From NCBI GenBank assembly GCA_030549495.1, contig JAUIRK010000069.1, positions 806,001-870,000 of the forward strand: a stretch of DNA of 64,000 nucleotides, in the 5' to 3' direction. A program made the position numbers and the translations under genes. Of the stretch, positions 34,164 to 47,800 are shown piece by piece (positions within the stretch are counted from its first letter, which is position 1; every line of letters starts with the position of its first letter). This DNA comes from Nectonema munidae. Lineage: Eukaryota > Nematomorpha > Nectonematoida > Nectonematidae. A model generated the notes under the pieces. The model saw nothing but the letters and a program-made list of their open reading frames with translations, did not search any database and had not been told where the DNA came from.

Positions 34164-34748
34164 GCTTTCTGGACCGAGTAACACTCGTTTCAAAGATAGA
34201 ACAAGAAAAATGTATTTTTTCACTAATACGCTTTTATTCTCCGTTCTTTGCATCAAAAATAATCTACAATAAAAGAATTTCATTCCTCACTTTTTACATT
34301 TAATTAAGTGTGTGGTAGAGATCTTTATATTAAGCAGATTTTGTCTAAACTCCTTTGTGAATGAATGTGAATTGGAAAAAACTTTGATTTTGGGGTTCAT
34401 GAAATTGTCAAAAAAAACAATAACTTTTTACCTAATAATAATCATCGCTTTGTCTCTAATAACTTTTTTACATCTCATATTGCAGAAAAAAATAAAAGCA
34501 TGAAGTAGAAAATTGTCTGGAGCTTTTAGAAGTAACAGAACAATGAAATATCCATATCGTTAAAGATCTTAGAGAGCAAAGCGAAGAGATAGCAACAATT
34601 TTGAGTAATGATGTTTGTTTTCGGATCTCTCTTTTGCCAGATATTCTTATCAAGAAAAAAGTAGTGTACTGCAGACATGTCTTTTTCATACGTATAATAA
34701 GGGGATGAGATGGGTGTCGTGTGCATCACAGCATTTCTCAAAATAGAT
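34164..34748. other. MRPS5 3' flank
   Basis: Contains the AATAAA at 34268-34273, about 105 bp after the stop. Minus-strand frames at 34086-34741 overlap in several phases and look like chance. Confidence 0.45.
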
Positions 34749-35077
34749 CAGTGTTTCCCAAACTTCCATCTCCCATTCCCCCTTCACAATTCAAATTTAC
34801 ACGCCCTCATCTACTTCTTTTTAAACAAAAAATAAAATTTGTTTTAAAGTTGAGTTTTTTTCTTGACTAATTTTTCAATTCCATTTCTAATTTTAAATGA
34901 GATAATTTAGAAGATATGCTCAAAACAGCAAGTACTCTAAGAGAGTAAAAAATATTTGTTAGTTAGGGATAAATTATAGAAATATCAAAAATAAATCAAA
35001 ATATGCTTAAAGTTTTCGTTACAAAAATTATGCTAAATTTCTCCTTTGAAGAGAAATTGCCCCTTTAGAAACCACTG
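34749..35077. mobile_element. Charlie-type hAT MITE, 329 bp
   Basis: Left end cagtgtttcccaaac, right end read inward cagtggtttctaaag. Flanks aaatagat (34741-34748) and atatagac (35078-35085) agree at 6 of 8. No frame. It probably derives from the ZBED5-like hAT lineage in this window, whose ends are similar. Confidence 0.65.
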
Positions 35078-36322
35078 ATATAGACAGACGCTCAATACAA
35101 GGCACAAAATTGTATCTTTATGATTTGAAAAAAGGAGTACTAATTACTGAAGAATAATTGATGATCAAATGCATCGTTGAATCCCTTTTGATTCAATCAA
35201 ACTAATATGAGCTTTGCTCTTCACGTGAGAATGTAGTCCTCCTCGACCCACGTTGCATAGGGCAATATTTTTTTGGAAAGAAAGCAACATGCTTCCTTTT
35301 TATTTCCAGGGTTCCTTGTTAGCCAAGCTGAAAGTTGTGGCTCAATGTTGGGATCTAGCCAGAACTCATTACAAAATATTTTAGCTCCAGGCATGATATC
35401 TCTTCAATTAAAGGTATTATAAATTAATCATTAATCTGAAAAAAATGAAAATAAAAATAAGGTGTTCGAAAGTCACAGTTCAGTTTGAATCTTGGTACAG
35501 TTTGTACAATGGTTTGCATGAAAATATCATCATATATATTGCAAAAAACATCATCCATCTATTCTGAATAATTTCTCAAGTTTATTTTGATAAAATTTTT
35601 AAACTAAAAATTTATAAAAATATTGGTCTACTACAGATTTATCATCATCATCGATATGCAAAGTTGAGTAATATTGTTTAAAACTGCTCTAACTTAGTGC
35701 ACAAATTTGTAAAAATTAACAAAACTTTGTAGAAACATTATTTAGAATAGATTGCATAATTTTATGCAAAAATTGAGGTGCTTACAATGTTAAATTGTAG
35801 TATAAATTATCCAAGACTCAAGCTACACATCGACTTTTTGACCACATTGTCAGTAATTGTTAAACTAACTCCATACACACAAAATTTCCTTTTTGATGTT
35901 GCCTTTAGCCAAAGCATGATATAACATCACTAACTTCTAAGCATATTTAGGAATGACATCTCTTTATTTTATATAACGGCAAAATGACCTATTTATATTG
36001 ATGTGAAAAATTTTAAATCACATATTAAACCAGCACCATAAACACAAATAATTTGATTAATGTTGTCTTTGGCTAAAGCAAGTGAAACAACATTTGCCTT
36101 TAAGAACAATAAGGCAAAATATACTCGGTGCACATTTAGAATGGAAGCATCATATTTGAAAGCAATGTTAACATAGCAAATTCCCTAACCATTATTAATT
36201 TCCCTGACTTTTCAGAAAAGTGGGAACCATGTATAAACTACTATTATACTACTGTACTAAAAAAATTTGCACAATTCTTTAAATAATCCAATCAATAAGT
36301 AAATGGGATTGATGCATCTACT
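35078..36322. other. AT-rich region, nothing recognised
   Basis: No repeat, exon or RNA gene could be supported here. Confidence 0.4.
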
Positions 36323-36466
36323 TCATCTAAACCAGTTTTGCCAATGCTTACTAACTTCCAATCTGGTTCGGGATTTGGTTTCAATGGCAAGTAGCATGGA
36401 AAACGCTTGCTCACAATCATATGTGGTGGCAAATCGAATCAGAGCCATCTTTGCAACTTCAGCATA
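36323..36466 (-). pseudogene. ZBED5-like hAT transposase, C-terminal fragment
   Basis: AEVAKMALIRFATTYDCEQA then FSMLLAIETKSRTRLEV matches the family's 'ALKILRFATTYLCESGFSALLAIKTKSRNRLEV' dimerisation block. It closes at TGA 36323-36325. Confidence 0.75.
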
Positions 36467-36661
36467 GGACTGTTACATTTCAATCGAAAAATCGCTATGA
36501 GACATTTCACAAAAATATGTTTTGCACCTACTCAATCTTGAATTATTTTTCAAATGTTTGTAGATTATGAAAATAAGGAGAAATTTTGCTCTAAAAAAAT
36601 TGTCCACTTTGTGAAATATTTCTCTTGCTACTGCTCAGCGTTTTGTAAAATAAACAATTGT

Positions 36662-37149
36662 CTACCAGGTGTTTGTCGCATACATATTGTAAGTGCGATC
36701 AATCGTTTCATCAAGCTGAATTGCAAAGAAGTTGAAAATCGAATTTCGAATCAATAAAACCACATCTGATATTATGACATCAGACATCTCTCCTATTAGT
36801 CTTCTAACAGTATCGTTTGACAGCAAGATATGCTTCAAATTTACAAGTTCAGAACTTCGTAGCACATTTAATATGATATCTTTGCCGCAAGGTAATATCA
36901 ACTGTTCTCCTATGTTGTGGAATTTTTTGACAATAGATATTTTTTGCTAAAAAATTCTGTCATGAAACCTGGATTTGTGTAATCGTTCAGCTTGACGTTT
37001 AAAATAGTCATACCGAACTCTAATGCTTCACTTGACGGACTTTAGAAAAGTGGATGCTAACACTCTAGAACACAAAAAGTATGTTTCTCTTCCACACCAG
37101 ACGTTAATGGAATAAACTCAAATGTCAAATATCGGTCGTCATATTTCAT
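36662..37149 (-). pseudogene. ZBED5-like hAT transposase, N-terminal part
   Basis: The start MKYDDRYLTFEFIPLTS matches the 'RKYDEEYLKFGF' opening of ZBED5-like proteins. The BED finger region follows but is broken by stops near 37060 and 36920. The next good block (36662-36901) reads PCGKDIILNVLRSSELVN, LSNDTVRRLIGEMSDVI and FFAIQLDETID, the 'LSDNTISRRI.DM...FALQLDESTD' motif that holds the first catalytic Asp. It ends at a stop at 36662. Confidence 0.8.
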
Positions 37150-37398
37150 TTCTTAAACCATTAAAAAAAATTCACACTTACATCTAACATCAGGCCTGAA
37201 AAGTAATAAAAAGTAAAATAATTTACCTCAATTCAAAGACTTAATTATTCATTCTTTTTAAATGTTACATATTGGCAAAAATCGCAAATGACCCAATATG
37301 ACTGCAATATGTTGCGCAAAACAATTCACTCAGCGATCCTTTCTCGTCCCCATAGAACTGCTTACGATCGCCTAGGACACCGCGGACTTCGGTTTGAA

Positions 37399-38272
37399 AA
37401 CCACTGAATTAGAAGGTAGTGATGCAATCAGAATTACAAACGTAATTTGACTTCTTACAGTGCAAGTATAATGTCGAATAATAATGGTGGCGTGTTCACT
37501 GGACAAAAACTCTTTTATAATAAATTTTGAAAATTATAAAAAAAAAGTTCGCCCCCTCCCCAATTTTTAGGATATGCGCCTGTGTATGGGATGAACGTCT
37601 TTTTCTCAAAATTTGAAAACCAATGAATATGCCATATTCTAGATTATTAACCTAGAATTAATTCTAGATATAATAACCACTATTATTTATATATTGTCCT
37701 CCTCTCTAGATTCTGAAGATCCTTAAAAATTTATCTCCTAAGGAGAATACTTGTGTGAGCCACTTTCTTCTGTGTGAATGTTTGTCCAGTTTTAGGAAGT
37801 ATGGACTCTTGTTTGAAATACATTTAGATAGAGAGTACTAAAGTAGTGTGCGTCCTCTTTGGAAACATTGGCATTAAACAGGCCAATAAAGTTTTTATAT
37901 TAGAAGTAAATTGCAATTTCGGTAATACGCTTACTTTTAGTTTGCATTAATTATAATCCACTTATATATATTATGGCATTACTCATTTTGTAAAAAGTTT
38001 TGGGTTATAATACGTCGACTTGGTCGGATATGTTTCCTTTATTTATTACTCAGAAATGGTGAGCACTAAGCTACAATAGTTTTTATTTCATATGTTTAAG
38101 CCAAAGCACATTGCGAATCACGAATGATTTAAATATACCAAAAAAAAATACAGTTACAAAAAATAGAATATATTCTAGAAAATGCCTCAGTATACAAACA
38201 TCATTTCAATTTTGTAGCAAATCAATCAATGACTGTAAATATGCTTGTATTAATAAAACATAGTTAATTTCA
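37399..38272. other. Spacer between hAT element and RGP1
   Basis: A 'gttcgccccctccccaattt' block near 37549 resembles a transposon end with C-run. Nothing else was recognised. Confidence 0.35.
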
Positions 38273-38458
38273 TTAATAGAAATGTGGTATTTTAATTTGA
38301 ACTTTGAAGATTTCTAGGATCTCAATAAATTTTCCAATATCTATATTGAAATTCTCATCTGCATTATTCATAAAAAATAAGTTCATAAGGAATCTAAGTT
38401 TTTCATTGGTATCGGAATGAGTGAAATTTGCTCTATCGATCTCACTAGTCCGCGCCAT
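38273..38458 (-). CDS. Hypothetical 61-aa protein or exon just downstream of RGP1
   Basis: MARTSEIDRANFTHSDTNEK, then LRFLMNLFFMNNADENFNID and a helix-like end. It starts 65 bp past the RGP1 stop on the same strand. The composition, with well-mixed charged residues, is better than the AT-driven frames around it, but I recognise no family. It could be a first exon of an unlisted gene or chance. Confidence 0.3.
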   Translation of the reverse strand: MARTSEIDRANFTHSDTNEKLRFLMNLFFMNNADENFNIDIGKFIEILEIFKVQIKIPHFY

Positions 38459-38522
38459 TACGAAGAAATTGAACGAGCAACTCTAACTCAAATGTGAGAG
38501 CTAAATATACGAGAATAATAAT

Positions 38523-38806
38523 TTATTGTTGAATAAAAATATCATTTTTCTTTTCATCATGCTCACTATCATGGAGTGGTAGGATATCGTTGAAAAATTT
38601 GCGGTGAGAAGAGAAATAGGAGGCCTTTGAGATTCTCGCGGGAATCACTCGAATTGGCAGGGTCCAGTTGAGGACTACGCTTTGACTGTTTTCAATGCCT
38701 TCTAGCGTTGAGAAGGAGTGAATATCCGCATCGGTCACAACTTCTACTTCACTGCATTTATTCTTTAATAACTGGAATGTGAAAAACAGTCTCCAAGAGA
38801 AGTTGA
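38523..38806 (-). CDS. RGP1: RGP1 terminal exon
   Basis: After tattttaag: NFSWRLFFTFQLLKNKCSEV then EVVTDADIHSFSTLEGIENS and VVLNWTLPIRVIPARISKAS, ending at TAA (38523-38525). Human: 'LKWRLHFEFVTS...DTFSWDLPIKVLPTSPTLAS'. A tail of about 25 acidic and basic residues exceeds the human end. AATAAA overlaps the stop codon (complement of 38522-38527). Confidence 0.88.
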
Positions 38807-41800
38807 CTTAAAATAAATAACGTCATAGATAAGGCATCTCCCAAACTTGGATCATTTGCATTGAAATGTATCTGTATATATGAGTTTTAGAACGAAGAGT
38901 ATTATAAACTCATTGAAAAAGATAGCATTCGTTTTCAAAAACTCAGGCTTAAATAACTATATAAAATCTGAATGTCATTGAAATCTAAGCTCTGCGCTGA
39001 TATTCCATGAGAGAAAAACAGGTAGTGATAGGAAACTCTTAACGCCACTACCAATAGGATAGAGAGTGCAAATTCAAAACTAAGTAGGCAACAAACCGAA
39101 GAAATGGTCCAGTACAGAGATTATAACAGATTTAGTCAAATACGCTATCGTGATGGATGGAAGAAGCCGCTAACCGTGAGAAAAAAGCCCCCCTAAAGAA
39201 TTCTAAGGATACGCGCCCCTCACATTTACATATACATTTTTTGACATTCTTGACACAAACTTTCCTATTTATTTGTATTAATACACGCCTGACACAAAAA
39301 ACATCAACACATACGAAATACATATTGACATTAGACACCCATACACTGAAATACTTAAATCTCAAAAACAGGGGTATAGCCGTTGACTGTGATCGCCGAA
39401 GTAAAAAGAAATTTATAGAAAGTAGAAACTCAAAATAGAAAGAAATTACGAAGTTTGGTGCAAAAGGAAGGAAAGGCTTTGCATGGGACTGCCAAGCTAA
39501 CGGTTGTGAGGGAAGTGTTCATGCACAGCTTAGATTCTTCGTTGTGCGCTTTAACGATGCTGGAAACGTCATCTGAAGCCTTGAAGTCGTCGCCCACTTC
39601 TTCAACACTTTCCAGCTTCACGTTGAACTATTGAAAGCGAAAAAGACACATGCATCGTTTAACGCCTTTCTAAAGTAGGGGGGAGGGGAGCTTCTAAAAA
39701 ATCAAACTCTGGGTTGTGCCAGAAATCAACCGGAATTAGCTCTGCTGTCATGTTTTTTGAAAGTGGATTGACTTTTTGCAAGCACTGTCTCAAGAAGGCT
39801 GTTTTCCCAGTAGGTTCCTTTAGAGCCAAGGTTTTTGAAAATCAATCTTCTGATTAGCTTTTTCAATGAGCTTTATATATAACTTAAAGCATTCTATGCG
39901 ACACTGGCTCAGGGTTGCATAAACCTTCTTAGAGAAAGTAGCAAAATGTATACATGAAAAAGTACTAATCAAAGAATTGAATTATTAGTAGATCAATAGT
40001 TAACTAAATAATTTTCATTTAAGGATTTAAAGTTTGGGATTAAAAACCAGTTGAGGACCATAAATTTGAAGACTAATCCCCCACTTTCTTTTCAATAGAT
40101 TTTATTTCTTGGTACACTGATCCTCAAAGGGTTGAAGTAATGGGGAAAGCGAAGATTTAGCCGAATTGTAAAATTAAAAATTTTGCAGCACAGAATTCTA
40201 AAAATTGCAAAACTGTCAACACCGCAATAGTCTTCTCCCCCATTAAGCATAAAAAGGGCTAATAGAAAAATTGCTTACTATTGAGTTTTCTACTTTTCAT
40301 AAGAATTATAGTGCAACAAAGTGTACTATGTTTTTGGCCGAAAATGCTTTTTATCTCAACTACCATGCAAAGCACTATACTTTTTTAGGCGTTAAAATTT
40401 GTAGGCTTATCAAACAAGTTAATAATAGCGAATTATTAAATATTCTTATTATTATAATTGATACATATATTAATTAAAAATTAAATGTACAATTCTCTAA
40501 AAGTGGTCTAACATGCTAAATCTAATTTGAAATTTCAATATTTTCAAAAATATTGTTCTGAAAATCGAACATAAATTGTGAAGGATTTGAAGTAGGAGTT
40601 TATAAAACACACACACAATCAATAACATTTAAAGCTTTTACAAAAATGCCTATTAAAAATACACTGAGACTTATTGAGATGAAAGTAAAATGGTGGAACA
40701 CCTTTTTAGGATAATGTCAAAGTAATCCAGATGCTTTGGTAAAGGTATACTTGCGCAGCTTGTATCCAACTATGAAGAAAGTAGGCTTGATGCGGGATCG
40801 CACCCAAGACCTTGAGTTATCGGAACACAGTATATCTAACCAACCTTACTCACGCCCAAAATCAAATTTGTAAAATTTTTTTGATAAATATTTGATGACA
40901 TCATAGAACATTTAGAGGTCATACGATTAGAAAAAGCTCTCAACTACAGAAGATCCTAGAAATAGAGAGTGTTCTACATGGGATAACAGAGGAGTGTTTG
41001 ATGTTGAAATGCATGATAGTAAATAGATGTTGAAAGCGTACTTGAAGGCATTTTTGCTGTGCCTTATTAAAATCAAATTCAATGAAAACTTCGTCGCCAA
41101 GTTTAAAACACTGCCGCCAAACCTTGACCACGCAGATATGCTGGTGCTCTTGATCCGTGGATATCCTGAAAGTTCCTAAAATGAATCCTGTGACTACAAA
41201 GAAGAGTAACTTTATTTTGAAGTTGCGCAAAGCAATCGTAAGTATGCAATTATCATATAAATAATAAAATTAATAGGTTTAATTAATTAACTAGTTATTC
41301 AACTAAACTAATAAGCCATAATTAACAATAAAGTGAATCACTACCAAGATAGGATGGTTTGTTGTTATTATTGCTTATTATATTAATGTCCTCTTCAAAG
41401 GACATTACCATATATCAACTAGGCTTATATCCTATATATATTTTTGGCCCCTTAAAATCTATATGTTTGTCGCCAGGCCTTTTTTAAGTGCTGATAACAA
41501 ATTGCGTATGAGTGAAAACACTGTCATTGCAAAATCACCTATTTCTGAAAAAGAAAGAAACCTTGCGTAAATTACCATCTTCTCGACATGGATTAAGAAT
41601 TTTTTACATTTATTTTGAAAAATATTTTTTCTTATAAACTTGATCTGCTTTTTGATTTAGTTTAAATTTTCCTTTTTCAATTCATCAAAATTATTCCTTA
41701 ACGATGGAATGTAGTCATTAAAGGATTTTAAATGTTTCTAACAGCTCCATGCATATCTATTCGACAACACACAGATCATCAAGGGCACTAATTAAACATT

Positions 41801-44800
41801 TCCATCCATAAGTTCAAGCAAAGCTTCAATACCAAGCCAAAAAATTGAGTAAGCTGAAATTCCGTCCATTAATGCATGATCGATTTTAAATAAAAATTCT
41901 TCCTTGCAACCCGGAGTATTTTACGTGGATATTTAAGGCATTACCATATACCCGTCCTCTAGAGCAAAATCTCGACAACCTATGTCACGCGAACAAATAC
42001 ACAATGGCACCACGCACATCCCTATATAGCAAGGGCCGGGAACCTTTTTGGCTAAAAGAGCCCAAAAAACACATATTTTAAAATCTAATCCTCTGAGAGC
42101 CATATATATTTTTAAATACTGATTATAACTAAATGGAAAAAGAATACCTACAATTTTATAGTATAATAAGACTCTGAATTTATTTTAAACAACATTGTTT
42201 TATCGAAGTTATTTATTAATAAGCAAAGTCTGCATCATCATCAGCTTTATCTGTGTCGTCGTGATTCGTAATGATGAAGAAATTAAGAGAGTGTAGAATT
42301 GGCAAGAAGGATAAGCATTATCGCAATACCTCCCTTTATCCTGAATGCCACTTGATTTATCTGAGAGTCAGATGCAGTCATCAAAAGAGCGATGTCTGGC
42401 TCGCGAGCCATAGGTTCCCGACCTCTGCTATATAGGAAAAATAAACGTACATGAACTTTTTGTTTGCAAGGTGACGCTGTGCACTTTTTGAAATAAGTTC
42501 TTTGTTTAGCAGTACAGCTCGTGATATTTTAAAATTAATCAACTTCTTTACGACGATACACGCAGATTCTTTTTAAAGTTCTTCTTTTATGGCAACGTAG
42601 ATATTAAGGTAGAAGGAAAAGGTGGCAGTGAGAAGGCTTTTCAAAGACACGAATAGAAATTTAATGTAATTTTATGCATTACTTATCATTTGAAAAAAAA
42701 GTAAATGACTTTTTATGGATGCATTTTGAAAATAAAAGGAATTTCTGTTATTACGAGTTTTAAGAACATAAACTCCCAATTGGTACTACGAGGTTGGCAC
42801 GGACAAAGCGATTGTCAGTTAGATCTCACACTTCACTACCAAAAGATTAGTGACGTGTGTTCTAGAATCTCTTGAGTCTATTTCAAGCAGGGTTTCAGAG
42901 CCGGAAAATTTTTCTACATGGATCACGAGCCGTAAAAGTTCAAAATACGGTTCCTTTGACTGACTCCGGATGATTTAATCGTTTACAGTCCAACAACGTT
43001 CCACAAATGAAACATAGATGAAATGTAAATTTTAATCATATTTCACATATACTTGAAAATCTCATCTGCTTCTTTCAATCTCTAATTTTTCATCATAAAA
43101 TTATTTTCGAAAATAATCAAGTTAATACTTGAGTCAAGATTTTTTCATTTTCAATTTTTTTCAAAATTATCCAAATATCTTATATTGTGTGTTTTCATTA
43201 CTCCGGTGTGATTTAAAAATTAGTATTTGTATATTATTTAAAAACAAAAATCCTAGGGGCCAGTTACCCATAGGGCGAGGTTTTCAAGGACCTTAAATTT
43301 CAATCATCTCATTGAAAGTTCGAAATTTTTTTACGAAAAAATTTTCATAAAGAAAGGTCCTATGGGCGAAATGTCCCACAAAAAGTGCTTCGGACGAAGC
43401 ATCCCTAATTCACAGTGGTGTTTCTAAGTTTTAAAAAAAGAGGGGGGGGGGGGCGTTGCAAAATATATTTTATAAAATAAACCTTTAAAATATTGTTGCA
43501 CTATTGGATATGCCGACCAGATGGGGAAGCACATATATGATGATTAAGAGATTATTGGAATTGAAGTCTGTGATTTTAGACATGGCAGATTCGGATGTTT
43601 ATCTGACGGACTCAATGCCAAAGCTATTATATCACCCGTTCGTTGTGACAAAAAGGCTGCAGAGCGAGGATTTGACGCCTGGTAAATTTTTAAAAGAGTG
43701 GAAATCTTTTTATTTCCATTCTATGATGATGATTCTAGTGTTGATGGCACGATATCAGTAGAAATAAGGAAATCAATGGAAAGTAGGAAAAAAATTGCTT
43801 GAGAATAAAGTTTTACTGGCAGCCGTGTATTTGGATCCAAAATATAGGTGCCTATTAACATCAGATCAAATATTCAAAGCCAAAGATTCCCTAGTTAAAA
43901 TTATTTTCAGAATTAAAAGTGTTATAGATGGTGAAAATCTGAATCAAGACAAGAGAGTGAGACGGTGGAAGCTAAATACGGAGACAAATTCTTCATCTCC
44001 ATCAACAAGTGAAGATGATTTTACTGATTTCGAAAAATATCTTGACAGCCAAAACAGGAACAAATCATTAAACACAGAAGAGACCTTAGATGATAATAGT
44101 AAATCTTCAGTATCTTCTTTCAAAATTTAAACTTTTTTAGTTAAGTAGAATAATTTGATCGAACATCAAAACTGACTTTTCAAGAAGTAGTAATGATATC
44201 GTGAGGTGATAAAAGATGTTGCCAGAATTTTAGTTGCAATGCCTTCAACACAAGTTAGTGTTGAACGGCTTTTTTCAGCACTTAAAATTTTGAAATCGGA
44301 TTTACGTTCATGCATGAAGCAAAATATCATTGAAGCCATGCTTTTTTTTTGACAACAACCATTTTTAAATGATTTTTATTGGTTATATATTAAAATATAA
44401 TTAGAATTATTTGTCTCATGGATGTTATTTTTTATTAAACTTCATGAAGTAAAATTTCATTTTTAAATAGTTCAATTTTCAATTTTTTTTTCATTTTTTA
44501 TACTTCTATATATTTGTTTTAACATCTTTACGTTGAAAATGAAAATATTTTTCTGAGTTAAAAGAAATATCAAAATTTCAATTTTAGATGAAGAATTGTA
44601 TCATTTTAAATATGTTATGACATTCTTTTTTTCAACAATGATTCTTAACCGCTGAAAATCTCTTTTTATAAAATCATTTGATTCCACACAAGGAATTTCC
44701 AATAATATTTTTCACTATCATCACTTTTCGGAAATCATCTTGATTTGCACTTCTTTCTGATGCTCAATATAAAAATATATTGAAATAGGTTGAAACTTTT

Positions 44801-47800
44801 TTTTTGTAACAAATTAAAATGACTAAATAGTCTAAGTCTATCTATTTTCTATACTTCATTCATAGACATATAATTATGGTTAATTTTTTTAGTTGAGTGT
44901 GAGTTTATAAGGAGTCGGAGGCAAAAGAAATTTTTTTATAATTAAAGATAAATAAAGATTTGTTAGATTTTTAAATGTCAAGCTGTAAATGCTGTCTTGG
45001 AACTATGCAGAACAATGCCCTTTTATCTCAAAGAAGTTTACAACTCTTAAACAGGTTAACTGTCAACATCGTATCTAAAAATGAGGCAACGTTTGTCACT
45101 GTGATTTATATCTGTGTTGAGTTCACAGAAATAGAAAAATTGATTCTCATTTTAAGATAAAATATGCTGAGAATCCCTTTTTTGTCTGTAAACCCGTGGC
45201 CTGCTTCATAATACTAAACTTACTTATGCAAAAGTAGTTCTAGGTATGCTGGCATGAAATAAATAAGAAATTTATTTTGATTGGCTAAAATAATTTCTGG
45301 TATGCATGGGATACTAATGTTAACGAATCAAAATCTAACAAATCCCTAGATCCTTTAATTGGGTCATTTGCGGCTTAATCAATAGCGGATGATTATTCTC
45401 TTGGATACGATACCGAGGAAAAACAATTGAAAAAAAGCTTACTTTGTGACTTGGATGCAGACATCTCCTCGACTATTGCATCAAACTCATCCTTCATCAA
45501 AGATGAATCTTCTGTGGGATCGCTTAAAAATGGATGTGCAGCCTTCGAAACTCGTTCCTTCATCAGACAAAAAACGTTCTTGAATTCTTAAAGGACAATA
45601 AATATTTATTAAAAGAAGTTAGAAGCTCTTTGGAGTAAACGGTTTTGGCTTAAATATTGAAATACACAAAATTAACACAGTGCGAGTTAAAAGCAAGTGT
45701 TGGCGCGAACATGAGGATGTTCCCGAATTAGCCTAATAACAATTGATGTGGAATTAGAATTAAAAATTCAATAATAATTTGCATACACAAGTATCTTAGT
45801 GTCAACGTGAGAAAGGAATTGGAAAGAACACTGTTGTATAAAAGAATTCAATAAGACATCCTCTTAAACTCCGTAATAGTGGAGAGTGCAGCACTAAATC
45901 ACATCTATCAGTACACTCTTATAATTTACTATTGCGCTCATACTTATTATTTAGCCAGCTATTATCTTATTGGTGTGAATCCTGACCATGTCAAGAAAAG
46001 ATGTACACAGCAAATGATAACTCAATTCTAAACATTTAACATATATAATTTGATAATCACAAAGTCTAGCATAGTTGAGAGCTAATGGAAGGATCTTAAG
46101 TTATGAATGAGGGAAAGGAAGTAGATGCATGGATCAGATGAAAGTGGATTAAGAATAATTCTAATACATCATGACAAAATTAACGAAGACACAATCAACT
46201 TTATTAGCATTTGCCAATATTTTGTTCAATTACAAAAAAATTCAGAGATTTATGAAGAGAGAAATGCATTTCAATATCAATAACGTATAAATTGTTTCCT
46301 TCATAACATGATAGGTATATGCTAAAGAGTTTGAAAAACCACGTTTGAATCCTTGTACAAAAGCTTAAGATTTTACTCAATGTTTAATAGATTATACGAC
46401 TAAATAGTTAGTCCCAAAATAGCTAATTCTGAAATAGCTTAACCAAAACAGCTAGTTCCAAAATAGCTAGTATACCAAAACAGTAAATTTGGGACTAGCA
46501 GTTTAGTCTTATAATCGTCTGTTTCGACTAGGAAAAATAGATTTGGAAGAACACGATCATAATTTGTTTTTTTTACAATAAAAAATATTTTATTTTTATT
46601 AATTTGTTTTAACAACAGAAATATTCCTATTCATTATAAAAATAAGGGAAACTGTTCTCTTGAGAGGATTTCTATTTCTTGGTTTAAAAAAGTAGCTAAG
46701 CTTATATACTTCATTTAACATTTATACAACATTAAAAAGGAGGTCGTATGTGCTAACACCAAAGTCAAAACTTTTATAGAGAACGTTAAAAAATTGATAC
46801 AATCTATTTAAAATTCATAAAGCAAGGTTTTGTTGTATATATATTCAATATTTGATAATATAGGTAATGCCACGTAAAGATTCAAATGTTGAAATTTCTT
46901 CATTTTGGAGTCTATGTTTTAAAGTTTGAATTCCTCCATTAATTTCTTTGGCTTTTTACTTGTAGTCTGTCTCTCTTTCGCCCGATAAAGATGTGGGGAA
47001 TCATATAGGGTCTGAATTGTTCGGTAGCATCCTTCAAGCTTGCTTGTTCGTGGTTCTTGGTAAACAATCAGTCGACCTTTGTTCAACACTCCAAAGGTAA
47101 ATTGTGATGAGACATTCAAACGATGTAATTTGAATATTACAAGAATAATATGAAATTGGTGTTTTGGTACACTATTTTAAAAGTAGCTATTTTGGAACTA
47201 GCTTTTTGGGACAAGCTGTTTTGGGTTTCACCCGTTTTATAGTTTTTTATTGATTCTGATTTTGAGAGCAAGCTCCTCTAACATTATACAGAGGATAAAA
47301 GCAAAGTAACATAGATGCGTGGTTTTGATATTCCAAGGTATTGATTGATGGCGCATACAGTCCTGTCGCCAGACTCTAAGTACGGGGGGATAAAGCGGCG
47401 TTTTTTTTCCTATTATTTTGTGTATGTGTGTATCATTTATATAGGAAAGCGCCAATAGGAATTCCTAAATAAAATTGGTATGATGAATATATTTATGTGA
47501 CGAGTATATTTGATAATAGTAATATATTGTATCATGATTGATGATAACTGCATCAGGCATGAACAAAAAATATTGAGAATTTGAGAAGACCTCAAATATT
47601 TAAAAATGGTAAACGTAGCTAAATTAACAAGGAAAGGAAAGAAATAACAAGAAAAACTTTAATTCCTCATCAAAGATTGTTACTCTCAAAGTTTGAAGCG
47701 AACACAGAAGATAAATTTAATGATTGACTAATAGTTCAGGATAAAAAAAATGGAAGGATTAGGCCCCACTGGGTCCACCACACAAGGGAAGTGAAAAGGG

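Larger units (their letters stand above)
36323..37398 (-). mobile_element. Internally deleted ZBED5-like hAT element
   Basis: The 5' end on the minus strand is cagtggttttcaaaccgaag, starting at 37398, a Charlie-type terminus. Downstream, a transposase start (37149) and a dimerisation-domain end (36323-36466) are separated by less than 200 bp, so most of the catalytic middle has been deleted. The 3' terminus was not located. Confidence 0.7.

Noticed and set aside
40940-41230. Frame with an apparent signal peptide (MRNFKIKLLFFVVTGF)
   Set aside because: The hydrophobic start is intron sequence; the coding part begins at the 41187 acceptor as an RGP1 exon.
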